Source: Tannerella sp.
GTDB taxonomy: Bacteria > Bacteroidota > Bacteroidia > Bacteroidales > Tannerellaceae
NCBI GenBank assembly: GCA_031275525.1
Contig: JAISOP010000140.1
Coordinates: forward strand, 1-14,150
Length of the DNA: 14,150 nt
Direction: 5' to 3'
Part shown: positions 6,805 to 13,862 of the stretch, piece after piece
Numbering within the stretch: the stretch's first letter is position 1
Layout: each line of letters starts with the position of its first letter
Notes under the pieces: model-generated
What the model was told of the DNA's origin: nothing
The model's input: the letters and a program-made list of their open reading frames with translations, nothing else
The model's database searches: none
Made by a program: the position numbers and the translations under genes

Positions 6805-7662
6805 ATGAATATGCTACGAATAGCGATACAATCCAAAGGGCGTCTGTATGACGAGACCATGGCATTGCTTGAAGAATCGGGTATCCGGCTGAGCAAGGCC
6901 AAACGTACGTTGCTGCTGTCTGCCGTGGATTTCCCGGTCGAGGCGCTGTTTCTGCGCGACGACGACATCCCGCAGTCGGTCGCCAACGGTGTGGCAGATG
7001 CCGGCATTGTGGGCGAAAACGAATATGTAGAGAAAGGGCAGGAAGCGGAACTGGTTAAACGATTAGGATTCAGTAAATGCCGACTCTCGCTTGCCGTTCC
7101 GAAAGATGCCGCATACGAAGGCTTGCAGTGGTTCGAAGGAAAAACCATAGCAACCTCCTATCCGGTGATTCTGAAGCGTTTTCTGAATGAAAAAGGAATC
7201 CATGCCGCTTTGCATGAGATTTCCGGTTCGGTCGAGATAGCGCCGGGTATCGGACTGGCGGATGCGATTTTCGACATCGTCAGTTCGGGCAGCACGCTCG
7301 TCAGCAACCGGTTGAGAGAAGTCGAGATTGTGATGAAAAGCGAAGCGCTGCTGATTGCAAACAAATCATTGCCGGCCGAAAAACGGGAGGTGTTGGACAA
7401 GATGCTGTTTCGTTTTGCCTCCGTACAGGAAGCCGCGGGCAGGAAATACGTACTGCTGAACGCACCCAGGGCGCAACTGGCGGAGATCACGAAACTGTTG
7501 CCCGGCATGAAAAGCCCGACCGTCACGCCGTTAGCCGACGAAGGTTGGGTGTCGGTGCAGTCCGTGATTACGGAGAAACATTTCTGGGAAATCATCGGCC
7601 AACTGAAAAACTTGGGTGCAGAGGGAATTTTGGTGATTCCGATTGAGAAAATGATACTTTGA
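6805..7662 (+). CDS. hisG: ATP phosphoribosyltransferase, long form
   Basis: This enzyme condenses ATP with PRPP, the first step of histidine synthesis. At about 285 residues it is the long, HisZ-independent form with a C-terminal regulatory (HisG_C, ACT-like) domain. RIAIQSKGRLYDETMALL opens the catalytic domain, followed by DDDIPQSVANGVADAGIVGE. The PRPP loop DIVSSGSTLVSN is at about residues 157-168. The C-terminal domain covers about 210-285 and ends in LGAEGILVIPIEKM. A second ATG at 6811 (MLRIAIQ) is an equally good start, close to the 283-residue form I remember from Bacteroides. It begins 7 bases after the proS stop. No other his genes are in the window, although in many Bacteroidales hisG leads a his operon; here a non-his region follows. 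Confidence 0.96.
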   Translation: MNMLRIAIQSKGRLYDETMALLEESGIRLSKAKRTLLLSAVDFPVEALFLRDDDIPQSVANGVADAGIVGENEYVEKGQEAELVKRLGFSKCRLSLAVPKDAAYEGLQWFEGKTIATSYPVILKRFLNEKGIHAALHEISGSVEIAPGIGLADAIFDIVSSGSTLVSNRLREVEIVMKSEALLIANKSLPAEKREVLDKMLFRFASVQEAAGRKYVLLNAPRAQLAEITKLLPGMKSPTVTPLADEGWVSVQSVITEKHFWEIIGQLKNLGAEGILVIPIEKMIL

Positions 7663-7713
7663 CAAACATACTGCACGCGGCATGGTTTTGTGCATTCAGG
7701 GAATGGAGCGAAG

Positions 7714-7740
7714 TTTTTAAGTCTTTTAGGCCTTTTAGGC
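7714..7740. repeat. 9-bp tandem repeat (CTTTTAGGC) after hisG
   Basis: Two exact copies of CTTTTAGGC (7723-7731 and 7732-7740) are preceded by a related unit, TTTTTAAGT, at 7714-7722. The element lies in a 491-bp gap (7663-8153). The rest of that gap is AT-rich DNA with promoter-like boxes and open frames that have no recognisable content. Confidence 0.7.
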
Positions 7741-7865
7741 CTCGGTGGAACCGAACTGCACAGAATCGGTCATGCACATCATATACAACACCTTTATCCC
7801 ATAGCGTTACGAAAAACATGTTTTAGAACATATTTTTTTATGGTGGCTACCTCAGATTATATGCG

Positions 7866-7873
7866 TACTTTCG
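7866..7873 (+). promoter_or_regulatory. Possible orphan promoter -7 box
   Basis: TACTTTCG at 7866-7873 differs by one base from TAnnTTTG and is followed by CCGCTAAATTAATTATT, a context often seen at Bacteroidetes transcription starts. No acceptable -33 box is present at the expected distance. Downstream, an ATG at 7897 opens a 51-codon frame to 8052 with a basic stretch followed by a hydrophobic segment. It may be a small membrane peptide or nothing. Confidence 0.2.
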
Positions 7874-8084
7874 CCGCTAAATTAATTATTCATTATATGT
7901 TTTCGTATATCATAGCAGAGCGTTCAAAAATAGGCCTTCACGCGGCCGGTTTTCGCCGGAGAAGGGAAGAAACAGCATTTTTGTTTTTTTTATTGACTGT
8001 TTGTTCTCTAAAAACCATGGCTTTGCCACTCCTAAGTGCAGGGAAACAATAACACTAACAATAGCATATTGAAAAACTTGTAGC

Positions 8085-8122
8085 GTAAATGCTTCCTGTG
8101 TAAGGAAAAAACATTACTTTTA
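8085..8122 (+). promoter_or_regulatory. Candidate promoter and overlapping dyad upstream of the cytochrome-SUMF1 gene
   Basis: TACTTTTA at 8115-8122 is one mismatch from TAnnTTTG and is followed by CGACCGAATTAAAAAAA, the AT-rich leader style of Bacteroidetes. The -33 position (about 8092-8095) is poor. Over it sits an interrupted dyad: GTAAATG (8085-8091) with CATTAC (8112-8117), and inside them TTCCT (8093-8097) with AGGAA (8103-8107). A weak -33 box covered by a dyad suggests a regulated promoter. The gene's ATG is 31 bases downstream. Confidence 0.4.
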
Positions 8123-8153
8123 CGACCGAATTAAAAAAATAGTATTTGATAGA

Positions 8154-9716
8154 ATGTCACACAGTCCGTATAACTCTCATCCGAAGAAGAAAAGGAAAGG
8201 AATCTTTTTTTTGGCAGGTTTCCTGCTTGGCATAATATGCTTTATCTCGTTCTACCAGTTATCCGTTTATTATTCCACCGACGAATCGTGTATGATTTGT
8301 CATGTCCACCCCCACGTCGAAGCCAGTTGGAAACTGTCTTCGCACGTCAATAACGGGAGCGGCGTGACCGTTCATTGCGTGGACTGCCATCTGCCGCCCA
8401 AACATCAGACGGTCAACCATTACATGGCCAAAGCCCGCCTGGGCATCAAGGATGTGTGGTCGTACCTGACGAAGGACAGCGCCGATTTCAACTGGGAATT
8501 GAAATCCGAACTGGAACACGCGGTAAAGTACATCCCCAACGAATCGTGCAAAGAATGTCACAGGAACCTTTTCCCGCGAGGCGTTACGGACGACGGCATC
8601 ACCGCCCACCTCTATTACGAAGAAAACGAGAAGAAACTGGACCTGCAATGCATCAGTTGCCATCTGGACGCCGGACACAATAATCCGAACTACACGCATG
8701 GCAAAATGACGGGCATCCCCGGCGCGGGAGCAGTCACTTCGGGCGCCGCCAAACCGGTCTTCAGCGAAGCGACAGCCGTGACAGCGTTTGCCGATTACGT
8801 CGAACAGATACCGGGCACCTCCGTTTCGTTCCAGATGGTTGCCATTCCGGGCGGCACGTTCCGGATGGGCAGCACGAAGAAAGAACCCTTCCACCGCGAC
8901 GACGAAGCGCCCGTGCGGACGGTCACCCTCAGCCCCTTCTTCATGGCCGAAGTGGAAACCACCTGGGAACAGTTCTGGGCCTTCTACGGCCATACGGCGA
9001 GCGAAGGCCGCACACCGCCCGAAAAAGTGTATGCCAACAACAGCAACCCGGACGTCGATGCGATTTCCGGCCCCACGCCCCCCTTCGGACTCCCCGACCA
9101 GGGCTGGGGCTTCGGCGACCGCCCGGCCATCACGATGACCCACTATGCCGCCGAGACGTTCTGCCAGTGGCTGTCGAAGAAAACAGGCAAAAAATACCGC
9201 CTGCCCATCGAAGCCGAATGGGAATACGCCGCGCGCGGCGGCACGGAAACGCCCTACTTCTTCCCCGGAAATCCGAAAGACTTCTCCGAGCGGGGATTTT
9301 GGCGCAAGTTCTTTGCCGCCAAAACCGACAGCATCAGCGCCTACGTTATCTACACCGCGAACAGCCGGAATAAAACGCAGGAACCGATCCTCGTGAAGCC
9401 CAACCCATTCGGGTTAAAGAATATGCTGGGGAACGTGATGGAATACTGTGCCGATAAATACGACCCCCAGGCCTACGCCAAGAGCGGTGAGATGGTGACA
9501 GACCCGCTGGTGACGGAAGGCGAAGAATGGGTCGTACGCGGCGGCAACTACACCGCCGACGCCGCCGACGTCCGCGCTGCCGCCCGTGATTGCAGCCATC
9601 ACGCCGCCTGGCTGAAAACCGACCCGCAACAGCCCAAAAGTATCTGGTGGTATTCCGACATTCGCGGCATCGGTTTCCGGATTGTTTGCGAACCGGGTGA
9701 ATTAATCACCAAATAA
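8154..9716 (+). CDS. NrfH/NapC-type tetraheme cytochrome c fused to a SUMF1 (FGE-like) domain
   Basis: The protein has 520 residues and two parts. A lysine-rich N-terminus precedes a transmembrane helix (about 17-36). Then come four CxxCH heme sites, C46MICH50, C75VDCH79, C132KECH136 and C166ISCH170, in the spacing of the NapC/NirT/NrfH family of membrane quinol-oxidising cytochromes. From about residue 222 a SUMF1 domain follows: MVAIPGGTFRMGST, a conserved helix ending in YRLPIEAEWEYAARGG, LGNVMEYCADKY, VVRGGNY and a terminal GIGFRIV. The paired catalytic cysteines of true formylglycine-generating enzymes are not conserved; only single cysteines (AARDC, IVCEP) lie near the end. The domain may therefore be structural or binding, as in GldJ/GldK. 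It should sit on the outer face of the inner membrane. No nrfA follows. It likely starts an operon with the two Tat lipoprotein genes downstream. Confidence 0.9.
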   Translation: MSHSPYNSHPKKKRKGIFFLAGFLLGIICFISFYQLSVYYSTDESCMICHVHPHVEASWKLSSHVNNGSGVTVHCVDCHLPPKHQTVNHYMAKARLGIKDVWSYLTKDSADFNWELKSELEHAVKYIPNESCKECHRNLFPRGVTDDGITAHLYYEENEKKLDLQCISCHLDAGHNNPNYTHGKMTGIPGAGAVTSGAAKPVFSEATAVTAFADYVEQIPGTSVSFQMVAIPGGTFRMGSTKKEPFHRDDEAPVRTVTLSPFFMAEVETTWEQFWAFYGHTASEGRTPPEKVYANNSNPDVDAISGPTPPFGLPDQGWGFGDRPAITMTHYAAETFCQWLSKKTGKKYRLPIEAEWEYAARGGTETPYFFPGNPKDFSERGFWRKFFAAKTDSISAYVIYTANSRNKTQEPILVKPNPFGLKNMLGNVMEYCADKYDPQAYAKSGEMVTDPLVTEGEEWVVRGGNYTADAADVRAAARDCSHHAAWLKTDPQQPKSIWWYSDIRGIGFRIVCEPGELITK

Positions 9717-9753
9717 ATATAGATGAATATTCAAATTTAAATTCAAGTGAATC

Positions 9754-11187
9754 ATGAAGAAAGAAAACAGTATCAGTAGAAGATCTTTTTTGAAACGCTC
9801 CGCAGTAGCGGGAGCAGTAGGTGGAGTCGTCGGAAGCGGAAGTGCAGCTATGCTGAGTTCCTGCTGTGGTGGCGGAAGCAGTTGTGACGCGGCTAAACCG
9901 CTGAAAGAACCGGGAACGTATTACGTACCCGATCTGGTAGATTTTGCGGCAGACGGCAAGGAACTGAAAGCCGGTGTGATCGGTTGCGGCGGACGCGGTT
10001 CCGGCGCGGCGTTCAACTTTTTGGCCGCCGCCAACGGGCTTACCATTACGGCCTTGGGCGACACCTTCAAAGACCGGGTCGATGATTTGGCCGGCAAGTT
10101 GAAAAGCGAGAAAAACATCGACATCCCGGAAGACAAGCGTTTCACCGGACTGGATGCCTACAAGCAGGTAATTGACAGCGGCGTGGATGTCGTCCTGGTG
10201 GCTACGCCGCCCGTCTTCCGCCCGATTCATTTCAAGTATGCGACCGAACAGGGAAAACATTCCTTCCTCGAAAAGCCGCTTTGTGTCGATGCCGCCGGCT
10301 ATCGTTCCCTCGTGGCCACCGCCAAGCAGGCAGCTGCAAAGAACCTGTGTGTCGTAACCGGCACGCAACGCCATCACCAGCGCTGCTATGTGGAGTCCTA
10401 CCAGCAGATTATGAACGGAGCCATCGGCGAAATCACCGGCGGTACGGTCTGGTGGAATGGCGGTATGCTGTGGTACAAAGACCGTCAGCCCGGGTGGTCG
10501 GACGGCGAATGGATGATCCGCGACTGGGTGAACTGGATTTGGCTGTCCGGCGACCACATTGTGGAGCAGCACGTACACAACCTGGACGTATTGACCTGGT
10601 TTACCGGCCTGAAACCGAAAACCGCCCTGGGCTTCGGTTCGCGTCAACGCCGCGTTACCGGCAACCAGTTCGACAATTTCAGCATCGACTTTGAAATGGA
10701 AAACGGTATCCATGTACACAGCATGTGCCGCCAGATACACGAAACAGGCGGAACGGTGAGCGAATTTCTCCAGGGAACGAAAGGTTCCTGGTCAACCACC
10801 AGCGGGCATGTGATCAAAGACCTGAAAGGGAATGTGATTTGGAAGTATGACGAAGAGGCGGAAAGGGCCAACTTCAAACAAACCGACCCGTACACGCTGG
10901 AACATGTGAACTGGATTAACCATATCCGTAGCGGGAAAGTGATTGAGCAGGCATCCGAAACAGCCGTTGCCAACATGGCCGCCATCATGGGACGCGAATC
11001 GGCCTATAGCGGCAAGTTGGTCACGTGGGACGAAATGACGGCATCGCCGTTAGACCTTTATCCGCAGGATATCAGCCTCGACCAAAAGATGAGTGTCGCA
11101 GCCAGCGGATACGGCGCCGGCAAGGAATTCAAATTACCGGATTTCATCCATATCCCGGGACAGCCTCAAGGCAATCAAACGCGTTAA
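9754..11187 (+). CDS. Tat-exported Gfo/Idh/MocA-family oxidoreductase, predicted lipoprotein
   Basis: This 477-residue NAD(P)-dependent dehydrogenase-like protein probably acts on a sugar or polyol in the periplasm. The N-terminus carries a twin-arginine motif, S-R9-R10-S-F-L-K, then a hydrophobic stretch and a lipobox, L34-S-S-C37, so it should be a Tat-dependent lipoprotein. The Rossmann motif is GVIGCGGRGSG (G77xGxxG82). The family E173-K-P175 motif and the substrate-site region SGDHIVEQHVHNLDVL (about 265-280, with H268, H273 and H275) are clear. Exported members such as Zymomonas glucose-fructose oxidoreductase fold with tightly bound NADP, because free cofactor is absent outside the cytoplasm. 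It starts 37 bases after the cytochrome-SUMF1 gene, across an AT-rich spacer with GAAT motifs, and ends three bases before the isomerase gene. The exact substrate is unknown. Confidence 0.92.
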   Translation: MKKENSISRRSFLKRSAVAGAVGGVVGSGSAAMLSSCCGGGSSCDAAKPLKEPGTYYVPDLVDFAADGKELKAGVIGCGGRGSGAAFNFLAAANGLTITALGDTFKDRVDDLAGKLKSEKNIDIPEDKRFTGLDAYKQVIDSGVDVVLVATPPVFRPIHFKYATEQGKHSFLEKPLCVDAAGYRSLVATAKQAAAKNLCVVTGTQRHHQRCYVESYQQIMNGAIGEITGGTVWWNGGMLWYKDRQPGWSDGEWMIRDWVNWIWLSGDHIVEQHVHNLDVLTWFTGLKPKTALGFGSRQRRVTGNQFDNFSIDFEMENGIHVHSMCRQIHETGGTVSEFLQGTKGSWSTTSGHVIKDLKGNVIWKYDEEAERANFKQTDPYTLEHVNWINHIRSGKVIEQASETAVANMAAIMGRESAYSGKLVTWDEMTASPLDLYPQDISLDQKMSVAASGYGAGKEFKLPDFIHIPGQPQGNQTR

Positions 11188-11190
11188 GTC

Positions 11191-12129
11191 ATGGCTCTGG
11201 ACAGGAGAAACTTTTTAAAGGCAGCCGCCGCAACAGCCGGCGGCGCCGCCTTGTCCGCCTGCGGAGGAAGCAAGGAAAAGGCAGCCTGTTGTAAGGCAAC
11301 AAGCGAAAGCGCCTGTTGCAAGGGCAAAGATGCGAAACTGAACCTCTCCTTCCAGGAAAGCACGCCTCCGGGCGCTGACCTGAAGGAGAAGTTTGATTTC
11401 ATGGAGAACCTGGGCATCACGGGCTTTGAACCGGGCGGACGGGGACTGGCCGGCCGCGTGAAAGAGCTTAAGGAAGCCCTGAGTGGGCGCAACATCAAGG
11501 TGAGCGCCATCTGCGCCGGTTTTTCGGGATTCATCCTGGCGGAAGACGAAAAGGTGAGGCAGGAATTTTTCGACACCATGTATGCCATCATCGAAGCGGC
11601 CGGCGAGTTAGGCTCGACGGGCGTCATTATGGTGCCGGCCTTCAACAGCCAGGTGCCGGTGAAACCGCATACGCAGGAGACGCGCGACTTCCTGTGCGAA
11701 CAACTTGACAAGGTGGGTGCGTTTGCCGTACAGCATAACACCACCGTCATCCTGGAACCGCTGAACCGCGGGGAGGCTTTCTACCTGCGCTTAGTCGCAG
11801 ACGCCGCCTCCCTCTGCCGCGACATCAACAATCCGGGCGTCACCTGTCTGGGTGACTTCTGGCACATGACCCGGGAAGAAACCTGTGACATGGGCGCCTT
11901 CCTTTCCGCCGGAAAGTACCTGCAACACGTCCACATGGCCAGCCGGAAACGGCGTTCGATGCCCGGCGAAGACGGCGAGGCCGACAACTATGTGGCCGGT
12001 TTCAAGGGATTGAAAATGATTGGGTACGACAAGTACGTCAGTTTCGAGTGCGGTTGCCAGAGCGAAGACCGTGCCGCCACCGTCACGGCGGCCGTACAGT
12101 TGCTTCGTAACCAGTGGGAACAGGCCTGA
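11191..12129 (+). CDS. Tat-exported TIM-barrel sugar isomerase/epimerase-like lipoprotein
   Basis: This 312-residue protein belongs to the xylose-isomerase-like/AP-endonuclease-2 TIM-barrel superfamily (hydroxypyruvate isomerase, sugar-phosphate isomerase/epimerase). A twin-arginine motif, D-R5-R6-N-F-L-K, leads to a lipobox, L21-S-A-C24. A cysteine- and lysine-rich linker with two CCK motifs (33-35, 42-44) follows. The barrel shows the expected metal ligands in order: E189 in VILEPLNR, D222 and H225 in GDFWH, H248 in LQHVHMA, and E286 in VSFEC. Family members use a divalent metal to interconvert keto and aldo sugars or epimerise them. It follows the Gfo/Idh/MocA gene by three bases, so the two are surely cotranscribed and plausibly act on the same compound. 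Substrate and direction cannot be read from sequence. Confidence 0.9.
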   Translation: MALDRRNFLKAAAATAGGAALSACGGSKEKAACCKATSESACCKGKDAKLNLSFQESTPPGADLKEKFDFMENLGITGFEPGGRGLAGRVKELKEALSGRNIKVSAICAGFSGFILAEDEKVRQEFFDTMYAIIEAAGELGSTGVIMVPAFNSQVPVKPHTQETRDFLCEQLDKVGAFAVQHNTTVILEPLNRGEAFYLRLVADAASLCRDINNPGVTCLGDFWHMTREETCDMGAFLSAGKYLQHVHMASRKRRSMPGEDGEADNYVAGFKGLKMIGYDKYVSFECGCQSEDRAATVTAAVQLLRNQWEQA

Positions 12130-12162
12130 AAAGATGGGCGGGATGGATTTAATCGCTTGGTT

Positions 12163-12861
12163 ATGTCGTTAGTATATCCCGACATGCAGTTGAGCGAGGT
12201 GGTAGAAGAATACCCCTCGCTCCTTCCTGTCATTCACCGGTTCGGCATCTACCTGGGTCTGGGCAACGAGCCGGTAGAGGCTATTTGCAGGAAATTAAAT
12301 CTCGATACGGACTTTTTCCTGACGATGATAAACACATTCCTGAACGAAGACTATTTCCCGGAAAAGAAAATGCAGGGATTTCACATCTCGCTCATTATTG
12401 ACTATCTGACCAAAACGAATCATTACTACCAGCGTCACCAGTTGCCGAACATTGAGCTTCACTTGCGTCGGTTCATCTCGATGAGCGATCCGGACAACCA
12501 TTCGCTTGTGCTGATAGGCAAGTTCTTCGATTCCTTCAAGGACGGATTGGTGAAGCGCATCCAGAAGGACGAAAAAGAATGGTTTCCCTATTGCCTTGCC
12601 CTGAGCGCCCGGCAGACCAAGGAGCCGATCCTCCCGCTTGCCGTGGACGGCGCAGACGAAAGTGAAGACGCCATCGAAGCGCTGTTGACGGACCTGCGGC
12701 ACATCATGATTAAGCATCTCACGGGCGAATATGATGAAAATCTCTGTTGTGCGGTGATTTTTTCCCTCATCACACTGAGCCGCGACATCAAGCAACATAA
12801 CCGTATTCGCTACCGCATCCTGCAAACCATGGTAGCCGGAATGGAGCGTAACGGCTCCTGA
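12163..12861 (+). CDS. RIC/ScdA-like protein: DUF542-type N-terminus with degenerate hemerythrin-like domain
   Basis: The 232-residue protein starts with a short helical module (about 8-60) resembling the DUF542/ScdA N-terminus. A four-helix, hemerythrin-like region follows (about 72-220) with the order of RIC (YtfE/ScdA) proteins, which repair iron-sulfur centres after nitric oxide or oxidative damage. Several positions look altered. The usual HxxxE before LFP reads R-I-Q-K-D-E-K-E-W-F-P here (R132 for His). The last helix has H212 but reads HNRIRYRIL where HxHxE-type ligands are expected. H87, H113 and H180/H185 remain. It may thus be a sensor or scaffold, not a diiron enzyme. I chose the ATG at 12163 over a TTG at 12157. 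It lies 33 bases after the isomerase gene and 6 before the LuxR gene, suggesting a functional pair with the latter. Confidence 0.7.
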   Translation: MSLVYPDMQLSEVVEEYPSLLPVIHRFGIYLGLGNEPVEAICRKLNLDTDFFLTMINTFLNEDYFPEKKMQGFHISLIIDYLTKTNHYYQRHQLPNIELHLRRFISMSDPDNHSLVLIGKFFDSFKDGLVKRIQKDEKEWFPYCLALSARQTKEPILPLAVDGADESEDAIEALLTDLRHIMIKHLTGEYDENLCCAVIFSLITLSRDIKQHNRIRYRILQTMVAGMERNGS

Positions 12862-12867
12862 GCGTCC

Positions 12868-13452
12868 ATGTCCAAGCCCCGACACATAGTCATTATACTG
12901 CCCGACACGCTTCAGAGCATCGGGTTGCGAAGTTTGCTGACCGATTACTTTTCGCCGGTGGAAATCACCCGTTTTTCTTCCTTCGAAGCCTTCTCTTCGG
13001 CAGAAAAGGAGGTGTTCGACCTCTATTTCATTCTGCCGGAACTTTTGGTCGCTCACGCCGATTTTTTCCTTCCCCTGCGCAACAAGACTGTTTGTATCCT
13101 GTACGGGAGCGAAGCGGCGGCAGACGCGAACGCCCGGCCCTGCCTGCGGATTCTGGCGCCGCAGGAATCCATCATCGCGCAGCTACGGCAGGTGATGCAG
13201 GGCGACCATCCCTCCGGTCAGCCGTTCCCGGAAAACAGCCGGGAACTCTCCGCACGCGAACGGGAGGTGCTTCAACTGATTGTCGTAGGGCTTATGAACA
13301 AGGAAATCGCCGACAAACTGTGCATCAGCCTGAATACGGTACTGACCCACCGGAAAAACATCACCTCCAAACTGGGCATCAAGACCGTCCCCGGCCTTAC
13401 GTTCTATGCCATCACCAACGGCCTGATCTCGGGAAACGAGATCGCTCTGTAA
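12868..13452 (+). CDS. LuxR/NarL-type transcriptional regulator with degenerate receiver-like domain
   Basis: The 194-residue protein ends in a clear GerE/LuxR helix-turn-helix (about 127-188): LSAREREVLQLIVVGLMNKE, then IADKLCISLNTVLTHRKNI and TSKLGIKTV. The N-terminal 115 residues have receiver-like length and secondary structure, but the phosphoacceptor Asp is missing. The strand FDLYFILPELL has Leu at about residue 56 where Asp is expected, and the acidic pair near the N-terminus is absent too. It is therefore probably not a classical phosphorylated response regulator. The start lies 6 bases after the upstream RIC-like gene, so the two are cotranscribed, and that protein could supply its signal by contact. 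Targets are unknown; the adjacent cytochrome cluster is one possibility. Confidence 0.88.
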   Translation: MSKPRHIVIILPDTLQSIGLRSLLTDYFSPVEITRFSSFEAFSSAEKEVFDLYFILPELLVAHADFFLPLRNKTVCILYGSEAAADANARPCLRILAPQESIIAQLRQVMQGDHPSGQPFPENSRELSAREREVLQLIVVGLMNKEIADKLCISLNTVLTHRKNITSKLGIKTVPGLTFYAITNGLISGNEIAL

Positions 13453-13518
13453 GGCGCTCCGTCAGGCGTTCCGTCAGGCATGAGAGCGTATGGAAGGATC
13501 GGAAAACGTCGCTCTCAT
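13453..13518. repeat. 12-bp direct repeat and 9-bp stem hairpin after the LuxR gene
   Basis: GGCGCTCCGTCA (13453-13464) is followed at once by GGCGTTCCGTCA (13465-13476). Then ATGAGAGCG (13480-13488) pairs perfectly with CGCTCTCAT (13510-13518) around a 21-base loop. No T-run follows, so it is not a standard intrinsic terminator, though it could still end or protect the transcript. Between 13519 and 13651 I see only a GTCAGTATG direct repeat (13540, 13593) and no gene. Confidence 0.55.
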
Positions 13519-13651
13519 CCATCACTCGGACCGGGGGTTGTCAGTATGCAAGTAAGGCGTATATATCTCTTTTTAAGCAGTATAAGATACGCGTCAGTAT
13601 GACCGGGAACGGAGACTCTTTTTTTTCTCAAACCGCTCTGTATCAGACCCT

Positions 13652-13743
13652 CATTAGAAATGCCTCCATTTCTGCATTAGAAATGCCTCCATTTCTGCAT
13701 TAGAAATGCCTCCATTTCTGCATTAGGGAAGGCGGCTTCCCTG
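13652..13743. repeat. Four tandem 23-bp hairpin units
   Basis: Units start at 13652, 13675, 13698 and 13721. The first three are identical: CATT, then stem AGAAATG, loop CCTC, stem CATTTCT, then G. The fourth keeps length and ends but has stem AGGGAAG/CTTCCCT and loop GCGG, so three base pairs changed on both sides while pairing is kept. The array would form four 7-bp hairpins spaced by five bases (GCATT) in either strand. It lies in gene-free DNA beyond the LuxR gene. Confidence 0.9.
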
Positions 13744-13862
13744 TTCATTCTTTTGATTGGAATGGAAGACAAAGGGATACGCCAAATTCATGGCGCCTCA
13801 AAAAAAGAAGGAACCAAAAGTCCACGGAATTTTCAGGTATCTGCGTAACATGAATTACTTAA

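Noticed and set aside
8154..8700. Simple annotation as nrfH, the nitrite reductase small subunit.
   Set aside because: The heme region fits the family, but the reading frame continues without a break into the SUMF1 domain and no nrfA follows, so the plain name would mislead.
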